Counted from the stretch's first letter, positions 23,606 to 31,364 are shown. The stretch is DNA of 34,955 bases from JALYTZ01 sp036559125 (GCA_036559125.1 DATBTT010000022.1:1-34955); one strand, 5' to 3'. Program-made: numbers and translations. The notes: generated by a model from the letters alone, not told the origin.

Positions 23606-24007
23606 TTACCACACGTACGCGAGGACTTCGCCCCCGCAGCCTTCTTTTTTGGCGCGTTTGCCCGACATGATACCTTTGCTCGTCGATATGATGACCAGGC
23701 CGAGACCGCCGAGCACGCGCGGAATTTCGGTCTTGCTCGTGTACACGCGCAAGCCGGGGCGCGAGATGCGGCGCAGGCCGGTGATGACCTTCTCCTTCTC
23801 GGGGCCGTACTTGAGCGTTATGCGCAGGACGCCTTGCGGGCCCTCGTTCACGCGCTCGATCTCGTTAATGAAGCCTTCGTCTTTGAGGATCTGCGCCACC
23901 GCGTACTTCATGCGCGATGCCGGCACGTCGACCACTTGATGGTTAGCCGTGTTGGCATTACGAATGCGCGTAAGCAGATCGGCGATCGGATCGGTGATGA
24001 CAGCCAT
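23606..24007 (-). CDS. rpsH: 30S ribosomal protein S8
   Basis: The 133-residue 16S-binding protein starts DPIADLLTRIRNANTANHQ and ends with the TSKGIMSGKRAKKEGCGGEV signature. In E. coli S8 is the translational repressor of the spc operon; whether that holds here cannot be told from sequence. ATG at 24007. Confidence 0.98.
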   Translation of the reverse strand: MAVITDPIADLLTRIRNANTANHQVVDVPASRMKYAVAQILKDEGFINEIERVNEGPQGVLRITLKYGPEKEKVITGLRRISRPGLRVYTSKTEIPRVLGGLGLVIISTSKGIMSGKRAKKEGCGGEVLAYVW

Positions 24008-24016
24008 GCTATTTAC

Positions 24017-24202
24017 CTACCACGACGCCTTGGTGATGCCGGGAATGTTGCCTTTGTGTGCGTTCTCGCGGAAGCAGATACGGCAAAGCGCAAACTTCCG
24101 AAACACGCTGCGCGGCCGGCCGCACATCAGGCATCGGTTATGCTGGCGCACTTTGAACTTCGGAGTGCGCTTGGATTTTTCGATCATCGAGGTTTTTGCC
24201 AT
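24017..24202 (-). CDS. rpsN: 30S ribosomal protein S14, zinc-binding short form
   Basis: The 61-residue protein is the short (type Z) S14, with a CXXC...CXXC zinc site at C24, C27, C40 and C43 (RCLMCGRP and LCRICFRE) and the C-terminus GNIPGITKASW. The start is ATG at 24202, 6 bp after rplE. It carries the paired-Cys form rather than the ~100-residue Cys-free form of E. coli. Confidence 0.98.
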   Translation of the reverse strand: MAKTSMIEKSKRTPKFKVRQHNRCLMCGRPRSVFRKFALCRICFRENAHKGNIPGITKASW

Positions 24203-24208
24203 ATCAAA

Positions 24209-24781
24209 CTACCTTTGCAGTCCCGAGCTAGCCGAGGTCCCTTTTTGGAGCGGCAAGCCCATTGCCGTCAAAAACTCCGTCGCTTCTTCGTCGTTTTTCG
24301 CCGTCGTGACGATCACGATGTCCATGCCGCGCGCCTTTTCGACCTTATCGAAGTTGACCTCCGGAAAGACCAATTGCTCGCGCAGGCCCAAATTGTAGTT
24401 GCCGCGACCATCGAACGACTTGCGCGGAAGCCCGCGAAAGTCGCGAATGCGCGGCAGGACGATGTTGAACAACTTATCGAGGAAGACGTACATGCGCTCG
24501 CCGCGCAGCGTCACCTTCGCTCCGATGTTCATGCCTTCGCGCAGCTTGAACGCCGCGATCGATTTCTTCGCCTTGGTAATCACCGGCTTTTGGCCGCTGA
24601 TCGCCTGAAGCTCGTTGACGGCGACGTCAAGAATCTTGCTGTTGGTGATCGCATCGCCAACGCTCATGTTGATGACGACCTTGTCCAGCTTTGGAATCTG
24701 GTGAAGATTTTTGTAGCCGAACTTTTCCTGCAATTGCTTGCGAACTTGGCTGTCGTATTTCTCTCGTAAACGCACGGGCAT
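24209..24781 (-). CDS. rplE: 50S ribosomal protein L5
   Basis: The 190-residue protein binds 5S rRNA and P-site tRNA. It shows KFGYKNLHQIPKLDKVVINM, VTLRGERMYVFLDKL, LPRIRDFRGL and a GMDIVIVTTAKNDEEA C-terminal region. The start is ATG at 24781, 6 bp after rplX. Confidence 0.98.
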   Translation of the reverse strand: MPVRLREKYDSQVRKQLQEKFGYKNLHQIPKLDKVVINMSVGDAITNSKILDVAVNELQAISGQKPVITKAKKSIAAFKLREGMNIGAKVTLRGERMYVFLDKLFNIVLPRIRDFRGLPRKSFDGRGNYNLGLREQLVFPEVNFDKVEKARGMDIVIVTTAKNDEEATEFLTAMGLPLQKGTSASSGLQR

Positions 24782-24787
24782 TGACGG

Positions 24788-25150
24788 TTAGGCTCCCTTT
24801 ACCGATTCGCGTGCGGGTTCGCCGCACTTGACGCAGACGCGCTTGGAACCGTTGGCCGTCTCGTGATGACGCAGACGAGTAGGCGTTTTGCACTTCTCGC
24901 AGACGTATTGGAGCGCCGAGATCGGAAGCGGAGCTTCTTTCTCGAGGATGCCACCGGTTTGCGCAGCTCCGCCCATGTTCTGTTGCTGCGTACCCTGTTT
25001 GGTGTGACGCTTGACGATATTGAGACCTTCGATGGTCGCCTTGCCGGCGCCCGGAAAGATCGCCTTCACGACGCCGCGCTTGCCTTTTTCCTTGCCGCGC
25101 CGAATCATGACGGTATCGCCTTTGATGATGTGAGTCTTTACGGTTGCCAT
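24788..25150 (-). CDS. rplX: 50S ribosomal protein L24
   Basis: The 120-residue protein has the N-terminal KOW motif (IIKGDTVMIRRGKEKGKRGVV) and GLNIVKRHTK. A C-terminal zinc ribbon formed by CEKC and CVKC is retained. L24 initiates large-subunit assembly. The start is ATG at 25150, 4 bp after the rplN stop. Confidence 0.97.
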   Translation of the reverse strand: MATVKTHIIKGDTVMIRRGKEKGKRGVVKAIFPGAGKATIEGLNIVKRHTKQGTQQQNMGGAAQTGGILEKEAPLPISALQYVCEKCKTPTRLRHHETANGSKRVCVKCGEPARESVKGA

Positions 25151-25154
25151 GAGG

Positions 25155-25532
25155 TTAGAGCACCTCCGGCGCGAGCGATGCGATCTTCAAAAAGCCGCGG
25201 TCGCGCAGCTCGCGCATGACCGGCCCGAAGACGCGCGTGCCGCGCGGATCCAGATTATCCTTATCGCCTTTGATGATGACGCAGGCGTTATCGTCGCACT
25301 TGACCACCGAACCGTCGGCGCGGCGAATCGGCGACGACGTACGCACGACGACGGCCTTGACGACTTGCCCCTTCTTGACCGCGGCACCCGGAATGGCGCT
25401 CTTGACCGTACCGACGATGATGTCGCCGACGTGCGCGTAGGGATGCCGGCTGCCGCCACTGACGTGGATGCAGAGCAATTCGCGGGCTCCGGAATTGTCC
25501 GCGACTTTAAGTCGCGTCTCTTGCTGAATCAT
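25155..25532 (-). CDS. rplN: 50S ribosomal protein L14
   Basis: The 125-residue protein starts MIQQETRLKVADNSGARELL and has the signature GRRP-type block GTRVFGPVMRELRDRGFLKI near the C-terminus. L14 forms a bridge to 16S and is where RsfS binds. The start is ATG at 25532. Unlike its neighbours it is preceded by a 129-bp structured gap. Confidence 0.98.
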   Translation of the reverse strand: MIQQETRLKVADNSGARELLCIHVSGGSRHPYAHVGDIIVGTVKSAIPGAAVKKGQVVKAVVVRTSSPIRRADGSVVKCDDNACVIIKGDKDNLDPRGTRVFGPVMRELRDRGFLKIASLAPEVL

Positions 25533-25661
25533 GTTTAAAGGCGCTCCGCTCTGAGCTCCGCGCCCCCCATCGCAAGCGATGGGGCCCCCGGACCTCGGGG
25601 CGCGTTAGGTATTCTGCTAATTTGAAGACTCCCCGAGGGCGCCCCTAATAAAGCTTGCATA
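25533..25661 (-). other. Structured RNA region between rpsQ and rplN
   Basis: This gap interrupts an otherwise tightly packed operon. It contains a perfect 9-bp inverted repeat CCCCATCGC-AA-GCGATGGGG (25565-25584). A second pair, CCTCGGGG (25593-25600) with CCCCGAGG (25631-25638), encloses a 30-nt loop. Neither is followed by a T run on the minus strand, so they are not intrinsic terminators. They could form a leader-like structure controlling rplN and downstream genes, or an mRNA processing site. No promoter was identified. Confidence 0.6.
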
Positions 25662-25931
25662 TTATTTGGCTTTCTCGACGATTTCGACCAGGCGCCAGCG
25701 CTTTTCGCGCGAGACGGGACGAGTCTCCATGATGCGCACGATGTCGCCGATGTTTGCTTCGTTGCGCTCGTCGTGAGCTTTGAACTTCACGGACTTGCGT
25801 ACGATTTTACCGTACACCGGGTGGGGGACGCGCGTCTCCGAGACGACCACGATCGTCTTGTCCATCTTGTTGGACGCGACGCGACCCTGCTTCATGCGGC
25901 GCGCGTGGCGCTCGGGGTTAAGCTGCTCCAT
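25662..25931 (-). CDS. rpsQ: 30S ribosomal protein S17
   Basis: The 89-residue OB-fold protein shows GRVASNKMDKTIVVVSETRV, HPVYGKIVRKSVKFKAHDE and GDIVRIMETRPVSREKRWRL. The start is ATG at 25931, overlapping rpmC by 14 bp; the frame is open further upstream but that part lies in rpmC. It is the last gene before the structured gap. Confidence 0.97.
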   Translation of the reverse strand: MEQLNPERHARRMKQGRVASNKMDKTIVVVSETRVPHPVYGKIVRKSVKFKAHDERNEANIGDIVRIMETRPVSREKRWRLVEIVEKAK

Positions 25932-26139
25932 TATTTGCCTCGGCGATTCGCTTTTCGGAGATGACGGTTTGAATTTTTGCGTAGGCGCGGCGCATCGCGC
26001 GGACTTTACTGAAGTCCGAGAGATGGCCGGTACGCAACGCGAAACGCAGGTTGAAGAGCTCTTCCTTCGTCTCTTTGGCCTTCTGCTGCAATTCGGCAAT
26101 CGTCAAGCCGCGCAGATCCTTGAACTCGTTTTTCTTCAT
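25918..26139 (-). CDS. rpmC: 50S ribosomal protein L29
   Basis: The 73-residue helical hairpin protein at the exit tunnel shows FKDLRGLTIAELQQKAKETK, ELFNLRFALRTGHL and IQTVISEKR. ATG at 26139 overlaps the rplP stop by 4 bp (ATGA), and its 3' end overlaps rpsQ by 14 bp. Confidence 0.97.
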   Translation of the reverse strand: MKKNEFKDLRGLTIAELQQKAKETKEELFNLRFALRTGHLSDFSKVRAMRRAYAKIQTVISEKRIAEANNGAA

Positions 26140-26555
26140 GCTTGCGCCTCTTCACGCGAGAGGATCTTCGTTCCGATGGGCAGCTTGGAGGCCGCCAGCC
26201 GCAACGCTTCGCGAGCGACGTCGGGCGCAACGCCCGAGAGCTCGAAAAGCACGCGACCGGGACGCACGACCGCGACCCAGAACTCCGGGTTGCCTTTACC
26301 GGCACCCATGCGAACTTCGGCCGGTTTTTTGGTAACCGATTTGTCCGGGAATACTTTGATCCAGACCTTGCCGCCGCGCTTGATATGGCGTGTCAGCGCG
26401 ATACGCGCAGCTTCGATCTGACGGTTGGTCATCCAGCACGGCTCCAACGCCTGCAAACCGTACTCGCCGAACGTCAGCGTGCTGCCGCGCAGCGCGCGGC
26501 CGGTCATACGGCCGCGATGGACCTTGCGCCATTTAACTCGTTTTGGTGTAAGCAT
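26136..26555 (-). CDS. rplP: 50S ribosomal protein L16
   Basis: The 139-residue protein near the peptidyl-transferase centre starts MLTPKRVKWRKVHRGRMTGR and carries GKGNPEFWVAVVRPGRVLFE. ATG at 26555 overlaps the rpsC stop by one base. The order rpsC-rplP-rpmC-rpsQ is standard. Confidence 0.98.
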   Translation of the reverse strand: MLTPKRVKWRKVHRGRMTGRALRGSTLTFGEYGLQALEPCWMTNRQIEAARIALTRHIKRGGKVWIKVFPDKSVTKKPAEVRMGAGKGNPEFWVAVVRPGRVLFELSGVAPDVAREALRLAASKLPIGTKILSREEAQA

Positions 26556-27529
26556 TATTCGGCGCTCCCGGGAGTGGGTTGCGAGGGCAGCGGCTCGCCT
26601 TGCGGGCCGACTTCGCTCGGATGTCCTTCCGCGGGGCTAGGCAACGGAGACGTGTCCGGAACCTCTTGCGGATTGCTCTCGATCGGCGACGGGGACTCGT
26701 TGGGTCGCTGCTGCTCGTCACCGGCGGGCACGTGCAATTGAGCTTCGGCACTATCGGGTGAGTCGGCAGGAGACGGCACCGCCGCCGGAGCCGGCGCCCC
26801 GCCTGTGCGGCCACGGCCGCCTCGCGTGCCGCGGTCGCGACGATCGCGGAAGGTGGCGCGCTCCGGACGCGAATCCAAGCGCTGCGGCTCGGGACGCTGC
26901 TGATCGGGTAGAACCTCGCCGCGGTAGATCCACACTTTCACGCCGATGCGGCCGAATGTCGTGAACGCTTCGACATGCGCGTAGTCGATGTCGGCCCGCA
27001 GCGTGTGCAGCGGCACCTTGCCGTCGGAATTGCGCTCGGTACGCGCGATTTCGGCGCCGCCCAGACGCCCCGAGACCTGAACTTTGATGCCGCGCGCGCC
27101 GGCCTTCATGGTGCGCATGATCGCCTGTTTCATCGCGCGGCGAAACGCGATGCGTTTCTCGAGCTGATCCACGATGTTCTGGCCGACCAGCCGCGCATCG
27201 AGTTCGATGTGCTTGATCTCCATCACGTTTACTTGCACGGTTTTGCCGGTCAATTTTTCGAGATTCTTGCGAATCTCTTCGATGCCGACGCCGCGCTTGC
27301 CGATGATGATGCCGGGTTTGCCCGTGTTGATGATCACGCGAGCTTGATTTGCCCGGCGCTCGATCTCGATTTTCGAGATGGCGGCCGGACGCATCCAGCG
27401 CGTGAAATACTTGCGGATCGCGTGATCCTCGTGCAGCCAGTCCTTGTAATGCTTTTTCTCGAACCAGCGGCTGTCCCAGGTACGCGTGATGCCCAGACGC
27501 AGGCCGACCGGATGAATTTTTTGTCCCAT
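26555..27529 (-). CDS. rpsC: 30S ribosomal protein S3 with long disordered C-terminal tail
   Basis: The 324-residue protein has a normal S3 core to about residue 207: GQKIHPVGLRLG, the KH motif KPGIIIGKRGVGIEE near 71-85, and the C-terminal domain GIKVQVSGRLGGAEIARTE to VWIYRGEVLP. Another ~117 residues follow: first Arg/Gly-rich (RDRRDRGTRGGRGRTGG), then Pro/Ser/Glu-rich and acidic. Typical S3 is about 210-240 residues. The tail would project from the mRNA entry side of the 30S. ATG at 27529, one base after the rplV stop. Confidence 0.96.
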   Translation of the reverse strand: MGQKIHPVGLRLGITRTWDSRWFEKKHYKDWLHEDHAIRKYFTRWMRPAAISKIEIERRANQARVIINTGKPGIIIGKRGVGIEEIRKNLEKLTGKTVQVNVMEIKHIELDARLVGQNIVDQLEKRIAFRRAMKQAIMRTMKAGARGIKVQVSGRLGGAEIARTERNSDGKVPLHTLRADIDYAHVEAFTTFGRIGVKVWIYRGEVLPDQQRPEPQRLDSRPERATFRDRRDRGTRGGRGRTGGAPAPAAVPSPADSPDSAEAQLHVPAGDEQQRPNESPSPIESNPQEVPDTSPLPSPAEGHPSEVGPQGEPLPSQPTPGSAE

Positions 27530-27530
27530 G

Positions 27531-28031
27531 CTATTCCTTTGCCGCCGGCGCGGTGCGCTTACGGGCCGCGGGTTTAGACGCGGCCGCGGTCGTGGACGTC
27601 TTACGCGTCGCTCGCCGCAGTGAGATCGATGCTCCGCCGCGCACCTTGGGTTTGCGGATCGGCTTCTCGCCGACCGCGATCGTCACGTGCGACATGCGCT
27701 TGCGCTTGAAGTTCGCGCGGCCCTGGGCGCGCGGATCCAAGCGTTTGGTGAACCGGCCGCCCGGCCCGCCGTCCACGGTAATGCGCGTGACGTAGAGATC
27801 GTCGGCGTTCATGTCGTGATTGTTCTCGGCGTTGGCAACCGCGCTGCGCAGCAGCTTCTCGATCGGTTCCGCCGCGAATACGCCGGCGAATTGCAAAAGC
27901 ACGAGCGCTTCGGCAACGCTCTTGCCTCGAATGGCGTCGGCGACCCGGCGCAATTTCCGCGGCCCCATGCGCGCGAATTTCAGATGCGCGAGCGCCTGCG
28001 TGCGCTCTTGCTCTTGATGCTGCCCGGCCAT
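27531..28031 (-). CDS. rplV: 50S ribosomal protein L22 with basic C-terminal tail
   Basis: The 166-residue protein lines the exit tunnel. The L22 core shows FARMGPRKLRRVADAIRGKS, AVANAENNHDMNADDLYV and the tunnel hairpin FTKRLDPRAQGRANFKRKRM. About 45 residues of Lys/Arg/Thr/Ala-rich tail extend beyond the usual end (~110-115 residues). ATG at 28031 overlaps the rpsS stop by one base. Confidence 0.97.
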   Translation of the reverse strand: MAGQHQEQERTQALAHLKFARMGPRKLRRVADAIRGKSVAEALVLLQFAGVFAAEPIEKLLRSAVANAENNHDMNADDLYVTRITVDGGPGGRFTKRLDPRAQGRANFKRKRMSHVTIAVGEKPIRKPKVRGGASISLRRATRKTSTTAAASKPAARKRTAPAAKE

Positions 28032-28306
28032 TACTTCACACCGGCCTTGTCGCCGCCGTGCCCGCGAAAGTTTCGCGTGGGCGAAAACTCGCCGAGTTTG
28101 TGGCCGACCATGTTTTCGGTTACGAAGACCGGGATGTGCGCTTTACCGTTGTGGACGCCGATCGTATGTCCGACCATTTCGGGAACGATCGTCGAGCTGC
28201 GGCTCCACGTCTTGATCACGCGCTTCTCACGCGTTTCATTCATCTTCGTGACTTTTTTCAGCAAATGGTCCGCAACGAAGGGACCTTTTTTAAGACTACG
28301 ACCCAT
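28031..28306 (-). CDS. rpsS: 30S ribosomal protein S19
   Basis: The 91-residue protein of the small-subunit head starts MGRSLKKGPFVADHLLKKV and carries the signature HNGKAHIPVFVTENMVGHKL with GEFSPTR. ATG at 28306, one base after the rplB stop. Confidence 0.98.
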   Translation of the reverse strand: MGRSLKKGPFVADHLLKKVTKMNETREKRVIKTWSRSSTIVPEMVGHTIGVHNGKAHIPVFVTENMVGHKLGEFSPTRNFRGHGGDKAGVK

Positions 28307-28307
28307 A

Positions 28308-29135
28308 TTACTTGGCCTTCCGCTTGCGAACGATCATCTTGGCCGTGCGTTTGTTACGGCGCGTCTTTTTGCCCATCGTCATCTGACCCCACGGCGTGGT
28401 GGGCGGACGTCCCGACGTCGAACGGGCTTCACCGCCGCCGTGCGGATGGTCGACCGGGTTCATGGCGATACCGCGAACCGACGGGCGCTTTCCGAGATGG
28501 CGCTGCCGGCCGGCTTTGCCGATGATTTCGTTTTCGTGCTCGATGTTGCCGAGTTGTCCGATGGTCGCCCGGCAGACGATCAGGATCTTACGCACTTCGC
28601 CCGAGGGCATGCGTACCTGCGCGTATTCGTCTTCCTTGGCCATCAGCTGCGCCGAACCGCCTGCGCTTCGCACGAGCTTGCCGCCTTGCCCGGGGCGCAA
28701 CTCGATATTGTGAATGACCGTACCCACCGGAATGTTTTTGATCGGCAGGCAGTTGCCGGTCTTGATATCCGCGGTAGGACCCGATTCGATCGCGTCGCCG
28801 ACTTTAAGTCCGAGCGGCGCGAGAATGTAGCGCTTTTCGCCGTCCTTGTAATTGATCAGAGCGATGCGCGCCGAGCGGTTCGGATCGTATTCGAGCGTGG
28901 CCACTTTTGCCGGTATCGCGTCTTTGGTGCGTTTGAAGTCGATGATGCGATATTGTTTGCGCGTTCCGCCGCCTTTATGCCGGACGGTGATGTGGCCGTT
29001 GTTATTGCGCCCGGAATGCTTCTTGCGGACCTCGATGAGCGTCCTCTCGGGCTCGACCTTGCTGAGCTCGGAGAAGTCTATCGTGGTCATGAAGCGGCGG
29101 CCGGCGCTAGTCGGTTTATATTTTTTGACTGGCAT
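28308..29135 (-). CDS. rplB: 50S ribosomal protein L2
   Basis: The 275-residue protein is needed for subunit association and peptidyl-transferase structure. It shows YKPTSAGRRFMTTIDFSEL, GGGTRKQYRIIDFKR and the conserved RGIAMNPVDHPHGGGEAR with the functionally important His. The start is ATG at 29135, one base after the rplW stop. Confidence 0.98.
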   Translation of the reverse strand: MPVKKYKPTSAGRRFMTTIDFSELSKVEPERTLIEVRKKHSGRNNNGHITVRHKGGGTRKQYRIIDFKRTKDAIPAKVATLEYDPNRSARIALINYKDGEKRYILAPLGLKVGDAIESGPTADIKTGNCLPIKNIPVGTVIHNIELRPGQGGKLVRSAGGSAQLMAKEDEYAQVRMPSGEVRKILIVCRATIGQLGNIEHENEIIGKAGRQRHLGKRPSVRGIAMNPVDHPHGGGEARSTSGRPPTTPWGQMTMGKKTRRNKRTAKMIVRKRKAK

Positions 29136-29136
29136 T

Positions 29137-29445
29137 TTATTGCTCGAAATAGTTGACGCCGCCGAGTTCTATTTTTTGACCCGGCCGCAGAGTGACGATC
29201 GCCTTCTTGGTGTCCTTCTGATAGCCTTCGCTACGGACGCCGCGGCGCGCGAAATTGCGCTTCTTGCCGCCCACGTTGGACGTGTTGATTTTGACGACGT
29301 TGACTTTGAAGATTTCCTCGATCGCGTGGCGGATCTGCGTTTTTGTCGCGTCCGGATGCACGATGAAGCTGTACTGCTGCACGACCGCGCTACCCATCGA
29401 TTTCTCGGTGATGCGCGGTGCGATTATGACGTCGCGTGCGTCCAT
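29137..29445 (-). CDS. rplW: 50S ribosomal protein L23
   Basis: The 102-residue exit-tunnel protein docks trigger factor and SRP. It shows VIIAPRITEKSMG, FIVHPDATKTQIRHAIEEIF and KVNVVKINTSNVGGKKR. ATG at 29445 overlaps the rplD stop by one base. Confidence 0.97.
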   Translation of the reverse strand: MDARDVIIAPRITEKSMGSAVVQQYSFIVHPDATKTQIRHAIEEIFKVNVVKINTSNVGGKKRNFARRGVRSEGYQKDTKKAIVTLRPGQKIELGGVNYFEQ

Positions 29446-30107
29446 TACTTGGCCCCTTCGTCGGACTTGGCGAACGTGTTGACGATCGCTTCGTAGGCCG
29501 CCGTCGTGAATACGATGCGCGGATAGCGCAGCACGTCTTTCACGTCGAGCGCTCCGGCGTGCGTGATCCCGATGTGGCGCAGGTTTCGGCCGACCCGATG
29601 CAGCCGGTCGGCGACCTGCTCGTCGGACCCGCAGACGACCAGCGTCGCGGGACCTTTCTTCGCGTCTTTCGCGTTGCCGAATATCAGCTTCGCGAAATCG
29701 GCCGTCTTCGTCAGCTCGAAGTTTGCGGCGTCGAGTATCGTAATGCCGTCGTTTTTGAAGCGGTCGGCGAGCGCGGCGATGAATGCGGCTCGGCGTTCTT
29801 TTTTATTCAGGTCGGTAGCGAACGAGCGCGGCTTGGGACCAAACACGACGCCGCCGTGGCGCCATTGCGGCGAACGAATCGAACCTTGGCGCGCGCGGCC
29901 GGTGCCCTTTTGCTTCCACGGTTTGCGACCGCCGCCGCGAACTTCGTCCCGGCGCAGCGTCGAAGCAGTACCCGCGCGCGGATTTGCGAGTTCGCGAAAG
30001 ACGGCGCGGAAAATCGCGTGCGCCTTGTCGCTGTAATCCTGATTGAAGATATCCGGCGTGCGCTCTTCACGAACGACCGAGCCGCTAACGTCGATAACGT
30101 TGGGCAT
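29445..30107 (-). CDS. rplD: 50S ribosomal protein L4
   Basis: The 220-residue protein has the tunnel-loop segment RGGGRKPWKQKGTGRARQGS with WRHGGVVFGPKPRS, and a C-terminal domain that in E. coli L4 represses its own operon. Autoregulation through the rplC leader here is possible but untested. ATG at 30107, one base after the rplC stop. Confidence 0.97.
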   Translation of the reverse strand: MPNVIDVSGSVVREERTPDIFNQDYSDKAHAIFRAVFRELANPRAGTASTLRRDEVRGGGRKPWKQKGTGRARQGSIRSPQWRHGGVVFGPKPRSFATDLNKKERRAAFIAALADRFKNDGITILDAANFELTKTADFAKLIFGNAKDAKKGPATLVVCGSDEQVADRLHRVGRNLRHIGITHAGALDVKDVLRYPRIVFTTAAYEAIVNTFAKSDEGAK

Positions 30108-30108
30108 G

Positions 30109-30738
30109 CTACTTCGCCTCCGCTTTCACACTCTGGCGAACGATGACCAGCGCGTTCTTGGGACCCGGAATCGGACCGCGAACCAGAAGCAGATTACGCT
30201 CGACGTCGGCCCGGACGATCTCCAAATTTTGATGCGTCGTGCGGTCGACGCCGAAATGACCCGGACGGCGGCTCCCCTTCACGACGCGGCCCGCATTGGT
30301 GTCGCCGTTGGAAGCCGGCTGACGATGGATCATCGAGCCGTGGCTCGCGCCACCGCCCGAGAAGTTGTGCCGTTTGATGCCGCCTGAAAATCCATGGCCT
30401 TTCGAGATGCCGACGACGTCAACCCGATCGCCGGTGGCGAACTCGGACACGGTCACGGTTGCACCGACTTCGACACCGTCGATGTCGTTGCGAAACTCTC
30501 GTATAAAACGCTTGGGTTCGACGTTGGTCTTCTTATAATGTCCGGCAAGGGCACGCGAGACGCGCGACTTTTTAACGTCGCCGAAAGCCAAAGCCACGGA
30601 CTCGTAGCCGTGCTTGTCTTTCGTTCTGCGCTCGACCACCGTGCAGGGACCGGCTTCGATCACCGTGACCGGCACGTGCCGGCCGTCGTCGGTGAAGACG
30701 CTCGTCATCCCAACCTTGCGGCCAAGGATGTTCTTCAT
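30109..30738 (-). CDS. rplC: 50S ribosomal protein L3
   Basis: The 209-residue protein starts MKNILGRKVGMTSVFTDDGR. It carries GISKGHGFSGGIKRHNFSGG and ASHGSMIHRQPASNGDTNAG near the peptidyl-transferase centre. The start is ATG at 30738 with GAGGAA ~7 nt upstream; open sequence to 30837 is leader, not coding. It is the first gene of the cluster here: rpsJ, tufA and fusA are not upstream. A good promoter lies ~100 bp upstream. Confidence 0.97.
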   Translation of the reverse strand: MKNILGRKVGMTSVFTDDGRHVPVTVIEAGPCTVVERRTKDKHGYESVALAFGDVKKSRVSRALAGHYKKTNVEPKRFIREFRNDIDGVEVGATVTVSEFATGDRVDVVGISKGHGFSGGIKRHNFSGGGASHGSMIHRQPASNGDTNAGRVVKGSRRPGHFGVDRTTHQNLEIVRADVERNLLLVRGPIPGPKNALVIVRQSVKAEAK

Positions 30739-30778
30739 GTACTTCCTCGTCCTTAAAGATTGTCTGAGGCCACGGACC

Positions 30779-30829
30779 CAGGCGTACTGCCTGATTCTTT
30801 TCCCCGGCACGCGAAAAAACGCGGCCGGG
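30779..30829 (-). promoter_or_regulatory. Structured 5' leader of rplC
   Basis: Between the promoter and rplC the leader can form two hairpins. One is a long stem CCCGGC/GCCGGG with CGCG/CGCG and a bulge around a six-U loop (30803-30829). The other is CAGGC-GTACT-GCCTG (30779-30793, plus-strand reading). A leader of ~100 nt before the first gene of the S10-type operon is where ribosomal-protein autoregulation (L4 in E. coli, others elsewhere) usually acts. The structure does not match a known class by eye. Confidence 0.45.
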
Positions 30830-30846
30830 CGGACCACAACCTCGGC

Positions 30847-30875
30847 ATAGTATCAGGGACGAGTCCTCTCGTCAA
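30847..30875 (-). promoter_or_regulatory. Promoter of the ribosomal-protein operon
   Basis: On the minus strand TTGACG (30870-30875) and TACTAT (30847-30852) are separated by exactly 17 bp. The predicted start near 30840 gives a ~100-nt leader before rplC. No competing promoter was seen between this and the preceding gene. Confidence 0.7.
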
Positions 30876-30902
30876 GTGCGTTCGTCCGGCCGAGCCGGGC
30901 CC

Positions 30903-31364
30903 TTACTCGCTACCGCGGATTTTTTCGCCGTTCGGGCAGAACTTGGTGTGGACGGCGTGGCTCACGTAGTAGGCGTGGATGTCGTAGTGCGGGATGGGAT
31001 ATCCAGCGTGTCCGTAGGGATTGAACTCGATATCGACATGATCGATCTTGTAGCCGGCGAGCGGTTGCAGCTGTTCGCGCCAGTTGGTTCCTTTAGCGAA
31101 CGCTTTTTGGTCGATCATGATCTCGCTGAATACGGGCTTGCCCTGATATTCGCCGTAAATTGGACCAAACGGCAGATTCTTGGGATTCGCCCAATGCGAG
31201 CCCATGCCCGCGATGCACGGGCTAACCAGTAAAGCCCCCTTCGGGACCCACGCCGGGCGAACGGCCGGTTGCGGCGGCAATTGGGGAGGCGGCGCTGCCG
31301 CGGCGCAGAGGGCCGTGCCGGCCACGGCGAGCACGATCGAAAGTATGCCGGTGCGAAAACGCAT
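30903..31364 (-). CDS. Secreted DUF5602 / TTHB210-like protein
   Basis: The 153-residue product begins with a signal peptide (MRFRTGILSIVLAVAGTALC, cleavage near AAAA-P). A single domain follows with PCIAGMGSHW, FGPIYGEYQGKPVFSEIMID and VDIEFNPYGHAGYPIPHYDI. The spaced His residues (H in GMGSHW, DHVDIEF, GHAG, PHYDIH, SHAVH) suggest a metal site. This looks like the DUF5602/TTHB210-like family, whose function is poorly known; I recall it rather than having searched it. ATG at 31364 is chosen for GGAG upstream and the signal peptide; open sequence further up overlaps the divergent gene. The gene precedes the ribosomal promoter and is probably a separate unit. Confidence 0.75.
   Translation of the reverse strand: MRFRTGILSIVLAVAGTALCAAAAPPPQLPPQPAVRPAWVPKGALLVSPCIAGMGSHWANPKNLPFGPIYGEYQGKPVFSEIMIDQKAFAKGTNWREQLQPLAGYKIDHVDIEFNPYGHAGYPIPHYDIHAYYVSHAVHTKFCPNGEKIRGSE

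Noticed and set aside
23171..24769. 532-codon open frame on the plus strand
   Set aside because: Antisense to rplF, rpsH, rpsN and rplE, all unmistakable.
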